Below, piece after piece: positions 33,288 to 39,791 of a DNA stretch of 64,000 nucleotides. Position numbers and translations under genes: made by a program. The notes under the pieces were generated by a model, which was not told where the DNA came from, did not search any database, and was given only the letters and a program-made list of their open reading frames with translations. The DNA comes from a virus: IMG/VR virus record IMGVR_UViG_3300049893_001984, positions 124,001 through 188,000 of that record; one strand, written 5' to 3'. The stretch's first letter is position 1. Each line of letters starts with the position of its first letter.

Positions 33288-33749
33288 TTACGGCACAAAC
33301 TCCTCGTTAACCTGCGCTATTCTTTTTGTTGTCGAAAAGGTTTGGTCATACGGAGAGAAGAGAATCCTCCCGCCATGCCGCAGCACTGCGCACTCTTCTG
33401 GCAGTTGCTTACCTTCATACTCCGAACCCTTAACGTAAAGACGTGGCTTATATAGCTCTATTGCTGTTTCCGGTGTGTCATCTGTGTCGCCAAGGATAAA
33501 GACCTCGTCAACACACCAAAGACTGTACAACATCTCTCGTCTTACGGAGGCAGGCCATCTTGGTCTGTCTACCCCTTTCAATCTCCTTACGCTTGCATCT
33601 GAGTTTATTACTGCAATTAAAGAAATATTGTTTTGAGCTCCAAACACATCTATTCCTTTTGATTTCGCCCATTTTAGTGTTCTGACATGCCCTGGATGTA
33701 GTAGATCAAAACACCCAGCGCACATCACACTTATGTCCTGACTAAGCAT
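33288..33749 (-). CDS. Cytidylyltransferase-like nucleotidyltransferase
   Basis: Predicted nucleotidyl transfer enzyme of the HxGH family (RfaE/GCT type). The CTP/ATP-binding motif GCFDLLHPGHVRTLKWAK is at residues ~12-29. The INSDASVRRLKG segment, WCVDEVFILGDTDDTPE and the closing YVKGSEYEGKQLPEE...GG match the heptose-1-P and glycerol-3-P cytidylyltransferase fold. The small size (153 aa) is the single-domain form. It ends in EEFVP, the C-terminal peptide shared by ten other proteins here. ATG 33749 overlaps the upstream stop by 8 bases. Its substrate is unknown. Confidence 0.82.
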   Translation of the reverse strand: MLSQDISVMCAGCFDLLHPGHVRTLKWAKSKGIDVFGAQNNISLIAVINSDASVRRLKGVDRPRWPASVRREMLYSLWCVDEVFILGDTDDTPETAIELYKPRLYVKGSEYEGKQLPEECAVLRHGGRILFSPYDQTFSTTKRIAQVNEEFVP

Positions 33750-34089
33750 CAGTGCCGCTCTCCTTCTCTTCTGGTTTAAAGTCAAACGCTATATCCTTTT
33801 GAATCCTGTTTTTAGAGTGGAACAGGTCGTGCAGCAGCTGTGACACTCTGATAGCCGAGAGCACATAGGCGGGAGTATTTATGTCATATAAGTGTAGGAC
33901 GACCAACAGCAGACCAGTCCAGTGGCTAAGACAAAACGCGCACAGGAGCAGGTCTGAAATAAAACCGCCCCGCGCTTCTAACCATGCGCGGGGCTTTTCA
34001 AATATTGAACCGTGTTTGAATGTCTCAACAGCTTGCCAGTTTGCCAGAGCTATTATCAGCAAACTGGGCAGGTAGCTACCGCTGGACAA
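33742..34089 (-). CDS. Membrane protein with CAFCLSHWTG motif
   Basis: 115 aa. Two or three hydrophobic segments (YLPSLLIIALAN, ISDLLLCAFCLSHWTGLLLVVLHLY and a third weaker one) and a charged C-terminus. The CxxC followed by SxW inside a membrane segment resembles the DUF1360-type small membrane proteins found in phages and bacteria. TTG 34089 has AAGGGAG at 7 bases. It overlaps genes on both sides. Role unknown. Confidence 0.65.
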   Translation of the reverse strand: MSSGSYLPSLLIIALANWQAVETFKHGSIFEKPRAWLEARGGFISDLLLCAFCLSHWTGLLLVVLHLYDINTPAYVLSAIRVSQLLHDLFHSKNRIQKDIAFDFKPEEKESGTDA

Positions 34090-34295
34090 GGTATGTCTCC
34101 CTTGTGTGGCACACGATCTTTCTCCTCAATCGTGTACACTCTGTTACCGGGCTTATCCGGTGGTATCAACGCAGGCAGAGGCACAACTGGACGAAGCTGT
34201 ACATGACTGTTGTTGACGGCGTAACGGGGCACGTGACGCTCGGATAAGAATATGCGCTGGCGCTGGAGGAAGGCCATTGACCCTTGTGAAAGCAT
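34056..34295 (-). CDS. Hypothetical protein, 79 aa
   Basis: Not recognised. Small and basic, with a proline-rich middle (LRPVVPLPALIPPDKPG) and a Cys-containing end (CPAVATCPVC). ATG 34295 with AGGAG 7 bases upstream is chosen; the longer frame runs through the terminase promoter and start region. First gene of a minus operon that diverges from the terminase gene, only 50 bases away. Confidence 0.55.
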   Translation of the reverse strand: MLSQGSMAFLQRQRIFLSERHVPRYAVNNSHVQLRPVVPLPALIPPDKPGNRVYTIEEKDRVPHKGDIPCPAVATCPVC

Positions 34296-34345
34296 GGTTT
34301 TTCTCCTATGGTATGCTGCCGTAATGATAAGGAGAATAAAACCGT

Positions 34346-36157
34346 ATGTCCACACAAACCATGGCAAGCACCAGAGATCTAATTCTTTCTGGTAGCTCAA
34401 AGCCATCTGATATTTTGAAGGCTATGAGTGAACTGCTGCACAAGCAGCCCCACACGCTGGTACCTCTTCTAGGTCTTCTGTCTATTCGTGGTAAACCGTA
34501 CACGCTAAACAGACATTTCAGCATGGAGCCCTTGTATAAGCTAGCACTCCCCAAACAGTCGTTATGGAAGTGCGGCCGTCAGGTTGGTAAATCAGCGTCA
34601 TTGGCCAGCTCGGGTATTCTTAGGGCAGCTGGCACGTCAGATATCAACATGCTCTACTGCACCCCCCGGTATGAACAGATACGACGTCTGTCTACCAACT
34701 ATGTGCGCCCATTTATTAACAACTCCCTTGTCAAACACCTTCTAGTGGACGAGAGCTGTACTCAGCACGTCTTACAGCGGTCTTTCCTCAACCGCTCGAC
34801 GTTGTACTTCTCTTTTGCCTTCCTGGACGCCGATCGTATCCGTGGACTTTTCACAGATATTAACAACATCGACGAAACCCAGGATATGGACTTTGAATTC
34901 TTGCCGATCATCCAGGAGTGTATGTCGGCAAGTGATTACGCTATAACTATTTACTCGGGCACGCCAAAAACGCTCGACAACACCATTGAAGCACTTTGGC
35001 AGGACTCCACAAAGGCCGAATGGGTTGTCCCTTGCCAGGCCTGTGGTTACTGGTCCATGGCAAGTATCCACGCCGATCTTATGAAGATGATAGGCAAGGA
35101 TGGGGTTGTATGCGGACGCTGTTCAAAGCTGATTAACCCAGCTATTGGCCATTGGCACCATACGGACAAGTCCAAGACTGACTTCCATGGATTCCATGTG
35201 CCACAGATTATCCTACCTGTGCACTACTCTAACCCAGAGAAGTGGTACGAGCTGCTTTCCAAGCGTGATGGGAAAAAGAACTACTCATCCAGCAAGTTTT
35301 TGAACGAGGTGCTGGGAGAATCCGCCGACTCCGGTGTGAAACTCATTACAGTAACGGACATTAAGGAGGCTTCTGACCTTGGCGTCAACGAGTTTAACGG
35401 AGCCATGCTTGATAGGTTCAGGGAGCGTTGTCCGTATCGTGTTATGGGCGTAGACTGGGGCGGTGGCGGCAAAGACCAGGTGTCGTTCACAACAATTGCA
35501 CTTGTAGGCATGACAGCCACAGGCAAGATCGAGTGTCACTATTGTTTCAGGTTTCACTCGGGCTATGCCCATGACGACGAGGCCAGGTCAATCCTGAAAA
35601 TGTTCAGGGAATCTGGTTGCCAGTTCCTTGCTCATGACTTTGGTGGGTCTGGATCTGTACGTGAAACCCTGCTCATACAGTCTGGGCTGCCCATGGATCG
35701 TATTATGAACTTTATGTACGTCCGGGCATCTGCCAGAAACATGGTGCATTGGCATCCGCCCCCGGAAGGCGAAATCCGTGGATACTATGCGCTGGACAAG
35801 GCGAGAAGCCTCGTGCTACAGGCCACGGCCATGAAGTCCAAAATTATCAGGCTACCTGAATATGAGTCGAGCCGGAATGTAACATCTGACCTCTTGGCCT
35901 TGATGGAAGATAAGCACGAGATGCCAGGCGGCGCCGACGTTTACCTTGTGCGCAAACAACCAAAGCTTTCTGACGACTTTGCGCATGCCCTTAACTATGC
36001 CTGTATATGTCTGTGGCACACGAACGATGCTTACCCAGACTTGTCACAGATCGTTGGTATGAAGCTTTCGCAAGAACAGCTTCAGTTTTCAAATCCGCCT
36101 AACGCATTTAGGTCAGATGATTATGAACCAACCACGAGAGACAGGTACGCGGACTAG
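34346..36157 (+). CDS. terL: Terminase large subunit
   Basis: ATP-driven DNA packaging motor and headful nuclease, 603 aa. Walker A is CGRQVGKSAS (Lys 82), preceded by a short N-terminal adaptor. Walker B/catalytic acid is NNIDETQD, followed by the coupling segment YSGTP. A zinc pair CQACG ... CGRC is inserted (~232-260), as in some myovirus terminases. The RNase H-like nuclease starts at MGVDWGGGGKD, with FLAHDFGGSGS and a distal Asp (DDFAHALNYA). AAGGAG lies 11 bases before ATG 34346. No small subunit is recognisable next to it. It is the only recognised packaging gene in the window. Confidence 0.93.
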   Translation: MSTQTMASTRDLILSGSSKPSDILKAMSELLHKQPHTLVPLLGLLSIRGKPYTLNRHFSMEPLYKLALPKQSLWKCGRQVGKSASLASSGILRAAGTSDINMLYCTPRYEQIRRLSTNYVRPFINNSLVKHLLVDESCTQHVLQRSFLNRSTLYFSFAFLDADRIRGLFTDINNIDETQDMDFEFLPIIQECMSASDYAITIYSGTPKTLDNTIEALWQDSTKAEWVVPCQACGYWSMASIHADLMKMIGKDGVVCGRCSKLINPAIGHWHHTDKSKTDFHGFHVPQIILPVHYSNPEKWYELLSKRDGKKNYSSSKFLNEVLGESADSGVKLITVTDIKEASDLGVNEFNGAMLDRFRERCPYRVMGVDWGGGGKDQVSFTTIALVGMTATGKIECHYCFRFHSGYAHDDEARSILKMFRESGCQFLAHDFGGSGSVRETLLIQSGLPMDRIMNFMYVRASARNMVHWHPPPEGEIRGYYALDKARSLVLQATAMKSKIIRLPEYESSRNVTSDLLALMEDKHEMPGGADVYLVRKQPKLSDDFAHALNYACICLWHTNDAYPDLSQIVGMKLSQEQLQFSNPPNAFRSDDYEPTTRDRYAD

Positions 36158-36164
36158 CTGATAG

Positions 36165-36202
36165 TAAAAGAAAAAGCACACGCCTTTTAGGGCGTGCGCT
36201 TT
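36165..36202. terminator. Bidirectional terminator between terL and next gene
   Basis: A 10-bp stem with one mismatch (AGCACACGCC / GGCGTGCGCT) and a 6-base loop. On the minus strand it is followed by TTTTTCTTTT, a strong U-tract; on the plus strand by TTTAA only. It should stop the minus operon from 36.8 kb and, more weakly, terL transcripts. Confidence 0.75.
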
Positions 36203-36228
36203 AACCTGCAGGGGAAACTTCCCCCTGC

Positions 36229-36588
36229 TCAACTCTTTGCCCGCGTGAAATGGTCGGCGGGCGCCGACATGGGAGGAATTACTGCGTCGTCTTTCGGAGT
36301 CCGAAGGCCCTGCGCCTTCTTCATCCGTTCGACGTGCTCCGCGTGTTCCTCCGAACGACGCTGAGCTTCGTGCTGCATGCGTTGCGAGTGCTCGTCACTG
36401 AGCTCCTGCGAACGCTTCAACACTGCTGAGGCGAGCAACGGCACAACCGCCGTTGCCATATCTTTAACTCCAGAAAGTACTGCCAGCTGCAGTTCTTTCT
36501 GTCCCTTGACTTGCTCGGCAAGGGCACCGATTGCGTTGCTCATTGTCTTTTGCGAGACAACGAGCCCTTCTTTTCTTTTCTTTCCCAC
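36229..36588 (-). CDS. Hypothetical helical protein, 119 aa
   Basis: Not recognised. The N-terminus is basic (MGKKRKEGLVV), the middle carries a mildly hydrophobic helix (MATAVVPLLASAVL), and residues ~58-95 are a highly charged coiled coil (SDEHSQRMQHEAQRRSEEHAEHVERM). The GTG start at 36588 has GGAGG 4 bases upstream. It follows a two-helix membrane protein; the pair could be an envelope or lysis-regulating unit, but this is only positional. Confidence 0.6.
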   Translation of the reverse strand: MGKKRKEGLVVSQKTMSNAIGALAEQVKGQKELQLAVLSGVKDMATAVVPLLASAVLKRSQELSDEHSQRMQHEAQRRSEEHAEHVERMKKAQGLRTPKDDAVIPPMSAPADHFTRAKS

Positions 36589-36597
36589 ATTCCCTCC

Positions 36598-36810
36598 TCA
36601 GTATGGGCGCGTGCCCCGGATTAACTCTGAGGCGGCGTTTGCAAACGCCCGCCTTTGTTTCTGTGTTTTGAGAAGGAGCATAATTAAAGACTCCACTCCT
36701 AGCTCAAAACACCCGGCGATGACAATCCCAAGGACGATGCCATGGGTTGCCATCATGTAACCTGTCACGGCCGCTTCCACGACCGCAACGACAAACGTAA
36801 ATACGGCCAT
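36598..36810 (-). CDS. Small two-helix membrane protein (holin-like size)
   Basis: 70 aa with two hydrophobic helices (VFTFVVAVVEAAVTGYMMA and IVLGIVIAGCFELGVESLIMLLL) separated by a short turn, and a basic C-terminus (KTQKQRRAFANAASELIRGTRPY). This topology and size fit a class II holin, but no lysin lies beside it, so holin is a guess. SD AAGGAGG is strong. Confidence 0.6.
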   Translation of the reverse strand: MAVFTFVVAVVEAAVTGYMMATHGIVLGIVIAGCFELGVESLIMLLLKTQKQRRAFANAASELIRGTRPY

Positions 36811-36839
36811 TTTAGCGACCTCCTTGGGCCAAAAGTTTA

Positions 36840-36929
36840 ACCCCCCGGTGTGGGTTTATTGGTCTCTCTCGAGGGCCCTTTCGAGGAGTTTTTGGTGGTG
36901 TGTGGTTTACAGGCCGCACACCGGGGGGT
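36840..36929 (-). other. GC-rich long-range hairpin downstream of the split tRNA
   Basis: A perfect 13-bp stem ACCCCCCGGTGTG / CACACCGGGGGGT encloses 64 bases that hold a smaller palindrome around CTCGAGGGCCC. On the minus strand it follows the tRNA 3' end by 15 bases and is followed by TTAAACTTTT. Likely a transcript 3' end or processing structure. Confidence 0.55.
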
Positions 36930-36981
36930 ATCTCTTACTACACATAGGCGTGGCAGGATTCGAACCTGCGACCTGGGGATT

Positions 36982-37690
36982 CCCGTTTGTGTGTGTTTCC
37001 ACACTCCGTGGACTATATCATCGCCATACACTTTTCAGTGTTTAGGCGTCGGGAGCTTATGCGGTTATTAAGAGGACTTAACCTCTCCGCTAGTCTCTGC
37101 ACCTTCCGCCGGTGTACCGGCGGCTCGGCTCAGTGTTGCCGTGTTTAAACCATACTTACGTGCCCATTTGCGAACAGCGTTGTCTGATACGCCAAAAAGC
37201 TTTCCAACAGAAACGACCGAGTTTTCACTCAGCAGCCTCTGCAAGCGTTCTTTTGATGGCCATTCAACCTTTCGCTGTTTGTTTCTGTAACACCCTTCAG
37301 AACAAAACTGCTTCTGCTTGTTCTGTAAGGTGTGACCGCAAATACCGCACAGTTTTGGTTGTTTAAACGACGGGTTCACTGAATTCACCCGATTCATCCT
37401 ATAGCTTTCGCATATAGGCGCACCAGAATTCATCCAAGCGTGGATCTTTGAGTGCTGGTCTGCGCTAACCACAAGGAGATTCTCTATCCTGTTGTTAGCT
37501 CTATCCCCATCTAAATGGTGCACAATCTCATCATCACGGATAGACCGGCCTAGGTCTTTTTCCATGATAAAGATGTGTTCATAAACATAACCAAGCCAGT
37601 TGGCAGACTTCATTGCCTTTGGGTGGTCTGGTTTATAAACAAGTCTGTACCCATTTAGAAACCTCACGCTTTTACTGAATTCTTTCATTG
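36982..37690 (-). mobile_element. Group I intron in the tRNA anticodon loop
   Basis: 709 nt between anticodon position 36 and 37. The 5' exon ends in U and the intron in G, as group I splicing needs. Intron bases 24-28 (GUGAG, at 37663-37667) can pair with exon CUCAU to give P1 with the U-G pair at the splice site. The core signature is present: R element GTGCAGAGACTA (37091-37102) and S element GATATAGTCC (37010-37022 region), whose GACTA/TAGTC form P7. A GTGTG-GAAA-CACAC hairpin (36991-37004) is a plausible P9. The endonuclease ORF begins in the P1 loop and ends inside the P7-P8 region, so coding and ribozyme sequences overlap. Confidence 0.85.
37068..37688 (-). CDS. Intron-encoded HNH homing endonuclease
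   Basis: Cuts intronless alleles to spread the intron. The HNH core lies at residues ~50-90: EHIFIMEKDLGR, IVHHLDGDRANN and NLLVVSADQHSKIH. A zinc module CGICGHTL...FCSEGC follows (~113-132), then a C-terminal HTH (VVSVGKLFGVSDNAVRKWARKYG) for DNA recognition. ATG 37688 lies 3 bases into the intron; its SD (GAGGGA) is the tRNA's own anticodon stem in the 5' exon, so translation would compete with tRNA folding and splicing. The last ~25 residues are encoded by the ribozyme core. 206 aa. Confidence 0.85.
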   Translation of the reverse strand: MKEFSKSVRFLNGYRLVYKPDHPKAMKSANWLGYVYEHIFIMEKDLGRSIRDDEIVHHLDGDRANNRIENLLVVSADQHSKIHAWMNSGAPICESYRMNRVNSVNPSFKQPKLCGICGHTLQNKQKQFCSEGCYRNKQRKVEWPSKERLQRLLSENSVVSVGKLFGVSDNAVRKWARKYGLNTATLSRAAGTPAEGAETSGEVKSS

Positions 37691-37734
37691 ATGAGTCCCT
37701 CGCTCTCACCGCTGAGCTACACGCCCCCTAAACA

Positions 37735-37798
37735 AGCTCGGCATGGGATTCAAACCCATCTGCACACGTTGTTACACGTGGCGTTTCTGAAGCCGAGC
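37735..37798 (-). ncRNA. tRNA-like element without a D arm (64 nt)
   Basis: A 7-bp perfect acceptor GCTCGGC / GCCGAGC, a good T arm ATGGG-TTTGAAT-CCCAT, and a single central hairpin CACGT-GTAACA-ACGTG with an unusual 6-base loop. Nine to ten unpaired bases replace the D arm, and CCA is not encoded. It lies 8 bases before the split tRNA and is probably in the same transcript. It could be a decayed tRNA, a structural RNA, or a tRNA mimic. Confidence 0.65.
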
Positions 37799-37807
37799 GA
37801 CCTCCGT

Positions 37808-37978
37808 CTACTTCTTCGCCTCCATAATGGCACGGCGAAGCAGTAACACCTTACCCGACCAGCTTTCGATCGAGTAGGTGATTTGCTCCCGTTGGAATCC
37901 AACCGCAGATCCGGCCGCCTTCTTCAGCTTGCCGAGTTTTGTCTCGGCGTCATACAACTCCCGCTCAACATTCGTCAT
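37808..37978 (-). CDS. Hypothetical small protein, 56 aa
   Basis: Not recognised. Short, helical and charged (NVERELYDAETKLGKLKKAAG; VLLLRRAIMEAKK). ATG 37978 has GGAGGAG at 5-6 bases; the longer frame to 38092 runs into structured non-coding sequence and is rejected. It is immediately upstream of the tRNA cluster. Confidence 0.6.
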   Translation of the reverse strand: MTNVERELYDAETKLGKLKKAAGSAVGFQREQITYSIESWSGKVLLLRRAIMEAKK

Positions 37979-38399
37979 GTCTCCTCCAGGCCTTTTATCG
38001 TCCTGCCTAGGACACAAATTTCCTAAACAGCTTTTGGGGTGGCATGCTTCAGCGCCGTTAGGCTCCACATGCCACCCCTGGCAGCCAACCACCAGGTACG
38101 CCTGGGCGCCTAGTTTTCCGGGAGCTACCCCGGTTCAATCGTCGGTTAGGATCCGACTAGGGGGGCAGCCGACCCCCCGTGTTTCATGGCTCGTGGATGT
38201 TTTTGATCCCGTTAGCTTGTTTGCTCGGCGCTGCGGGATAGAAAATCAGGCTCAGCTTTGGATTTAATCGTTATCCTAGGCTCCTTTTGCCTTATTTTCC
38301 AGCGCCTCGGTCTTGTCTAGCGTTTTCATCCTTCTCTCCTTTTGCCTTTTCATCGTTTTGCCCCTTAAACTCGCCTTTTCGGAGTTTAAGGGGCCCAGC
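37979..38399. other. 421-bp structured region without a convincing gene
   Basis: No frame with an SD and plausible protein is visible on either strand. The sequence is packed with possible stems: GGGGTGGCAT / ATGCCACCCC (38036-38078), CCGGG-AGCTAC-CCCGG (~38118-38133), GTCGG-TTAGGAT-CCGAC (~38141-38157) and GGGGG-CAGCCGA-CCCCC (~38161-38177). The region ends in the 13-bp hairpin at 38360-38394. It may hold an undescribed non-coding RNA, a packaging or replication site, or the remains of a tRNA array. Confidence 0.5.
38360..38394 (-). other. Hairpin after the 171-residue gene
   Basis: A perfect 13-bp stem GCCCCTTAAACTC / GAGTTTAAGGGGC with a 9-base loop directly after the stop at 38400. No U-tract follows on the minus strand (GGGGCAAAACG), so it is a terminator only in the broad sense. 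Confidence 0.55.
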
Positions 38400-38915
38400 C
38401 TACAATCTGTCCACGTCGATGTGAGCGACGTAACTGTCATTGTCGCTCACTTTGAACCTCGGCTCCTGAGCGCCGAAACCATCCGGCTGCTCGTCGGGGG
38501 AGCAACTCATTTCTTGCAGTGCCCCCTCCCTGGGATAGAGCCCACCGTACGGCTCCGCCACCTTTTCAATATGCCTGAGAAAGGCGACGGCGGCTCTTCG
38601 GGATTGGAAATTCATATTCCAGTCATACTTCGAGTCTATGTTTGTGGTTGCCGAGACCACAAACCGACCCTTTTTGTCTTCGATGTCCAGGGCCTGTTCG
38701 TGGGCCTCTGACTCTTCCTTGTCTGCGTTATTACACGCAGAGCAAAGGTGTATCGTTTCGAATCCAAAGGAATCAGTTTCCCCCTGGACAACCAGCTCCG
38801 CTGGTTTATCGCAGAACTCGCACTGCTGCGGCTCCACTGTCTCTTTGATTCCACCCCCCCAATGGATTACTTTTCCATTGTCTTGAGGTATTCGGGCCAG
38901 TACTTTTCCTCTCAT
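38400..38915 (-). CDS. Hypothetical zinc-pair protein, 171 aa
   Basis: Not recognised. A zinc ribbon-like pair CEFCDKPAELVVQGETD ... CSAC lies at residues ~32-61. The rest is soluble and acidic (NNADKEESEAHEQALDIEDKKG), with a second domain (NFQSRRAAVAFLRHIEKVAE) and an acidic end. GGAGG lies 9 bases before ATG 38915. It diverges from the spanin-like gene across a short regulatory-looking region. Confidence 0.6.
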   Translation of the reverse strand: MRGKVLARIPQDNGKVIHWGGGIKETVEPQQCEFCDKPAELVVQGETDSFGFETIHLCSACNNADKEESEAHEQALDIEDKKGRFVVSATTNIDSKYDWNMNFQSRRAAVAFLRHIEKVAEPYGGLYPREGALQEMSCSPDEQPDGFGAQEPRFKVSDNDSYVAHIDVDRL

Positions 38916-39020
38916 TTTACATTTCCTCCACCCAAAAAACGCCTTGCGAACAGTTAACCAAAGGTTAACCTCAACAAGTAATAATAACGCATTTTTGCGT
39001 TTATTTTAGGTGGGCCAAAC
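38916..39020. promoter_or_regulatory. Divergent intergenic region with palindromes
   Basis: Between divergent genes. GTTAACC-AAA-GGTTAAC (38953-38969) is a perfect inverted repeat suited to a dimeric regulator. AACGCA-TTTT-TGCGTT followed by TATTTT (38986-39007) is a small terminator- or attenuator-like hairpin just before the SD of the plus gene. No clear -35/-10 pair is seen. Confidence 0.45.
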
Positions 39021-39791
39021 ATGTCAAAATTGACCAAAATAGCCATTTTTTGCCTATTTTTGACTACTTTTTCGGGTTGCCAGCTGGCTGGGAGCCAATC
39101 CAGGAGTAATCAGAACAATACAGTCAACCAAAGCCTGCCAGGCGTGGTTCCGGGCACTAGAAATGAGCCTGTACCCCCTGATGTTGTGACTCCTTTGAAG
39201 AGTGAGATCCTTCAATCCGCTAACAACACACAGAACCAACTTTCGGGCCTTTTGAACGCATCTGTGTCAAAATTGTCTGAAAAGTTGACTGGTGTGGAAG
39301 CAAATCTTTCCGAGCTGGTTAAGGTGACTGCAAATACCAATATTTCGTCGAATTTAGAGCTGAAAAACCAGATTTCAGCGGCTGTAACCGCTGTGGCTGA
39401 CCTGAAGGTCGAAATTAAGGCAACCGCCACCTTTACGAACGAAATGACCGCCCACATAGCCCGTTTGGAGGCTATTATGACAAATAATGTCAACGGGCAG
39501 GCTGGCGTCTACAATAAGTTGGATTCCATGCAACAGGAGTTCAAATCAGCTGCTGGAAGGGACATCCAGAACAATTACCTGCCGAAAGAAGCTGTCAAGA
39601 TCATAGAGTCCAGCAATTGGATGCTTCTTGGCATAATTTCTACATTTTGCGGCCTTGGGCTCAGTGTTTTGACAATCGCTTACCGAAACGCACGCCACCG
39701 TGAGAATTTGAACTCAAAACTGCTGATGGCGTGCCTTGCCTCTATGGAGCCTGAAAAAGCCGAGGCCATTCAGAAATCAATAAGTCTCTAG
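39021..39791 (+). CDS. Lipoprotein with C-terminal membrane helix, u-spanin-like
   Basis: 256 aa. Signal peptide MSKLTKIAIFCLFLTTFSGC gives a lipobox with Cys 20. Residues ~60-185 are helical and coiled-coil-like (LNASVSKLSEKLTGVEANLSEL; IARLEAIM). A single membrane helix (WMLLGIISTFCGLGLSVLTIAY, ~200-221) precedes a short basic tail. One lipid anchor in the outer membrane and one helix in the inner membrane is the topology of unimolecular spanins such as T1 gp11, which fuse the membranes in the last step of lysis. It is longer than typical u-spanins, so a general envelope protein remains possible. SD AGGTGGG. Confidence 0.7.
   Translation: MSKLTKIAIFCLFLTTFSGCQLAGSQSRSNQNNTVNQSLPGVVPGTRNEPVPPDVVTPLKSEILQSANNTQNQLSGLLNASVSKLSEKLTGVEANLSELVKVTANTNISSNLELKNQISAAVTAVADLKVEIKATATFTNEMTAHIARLEAIMTNNVNGQAGVYNKLDSMQQEFKSAAGRDIQNNYLPKEAVKIIESSNWMLLGIISTFCGLGLSVLTIAYRNARHRENLNSKLLMACLASMEPEKAEAIQKSISL

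Larger units (their letters stand above)
36945..37726 (-). tRNA. tRNA (CAU anticodon) interrupted by a group I intron
   Basis: The 5' exon (37691-37726) reads GGGCGTG-TA, D arm GCTC-AGCGGTGA-GAGC, then G, AGGGA and CTCAT. The 3' exon (36945-36981) reads AA, TCCCC, AGGTC, T arm GCAGG-TTCGAAT-CCTGC, then CACGCCT and A. Joined, the acceptor pairs over 7 positions (1-72 is G-U) and the anticodon loop becomes CTCATAA, as in Met and Ile2 tRNAs. One anticodon-stem pair (27-43) is A-C. CCA is not encoded. Elongator Met or a lysidine-dependent Ile tRNA are the options. Exon joining is deduced from base pairing, not observed. Confidence 0.85.

Noticed and set aside
38093-38180. A complete tRNA in the structured region
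   Set aside because: Single hairpins resemble tRNA arms, but no set gives a paired acceptor with T and anticodon arms in order.
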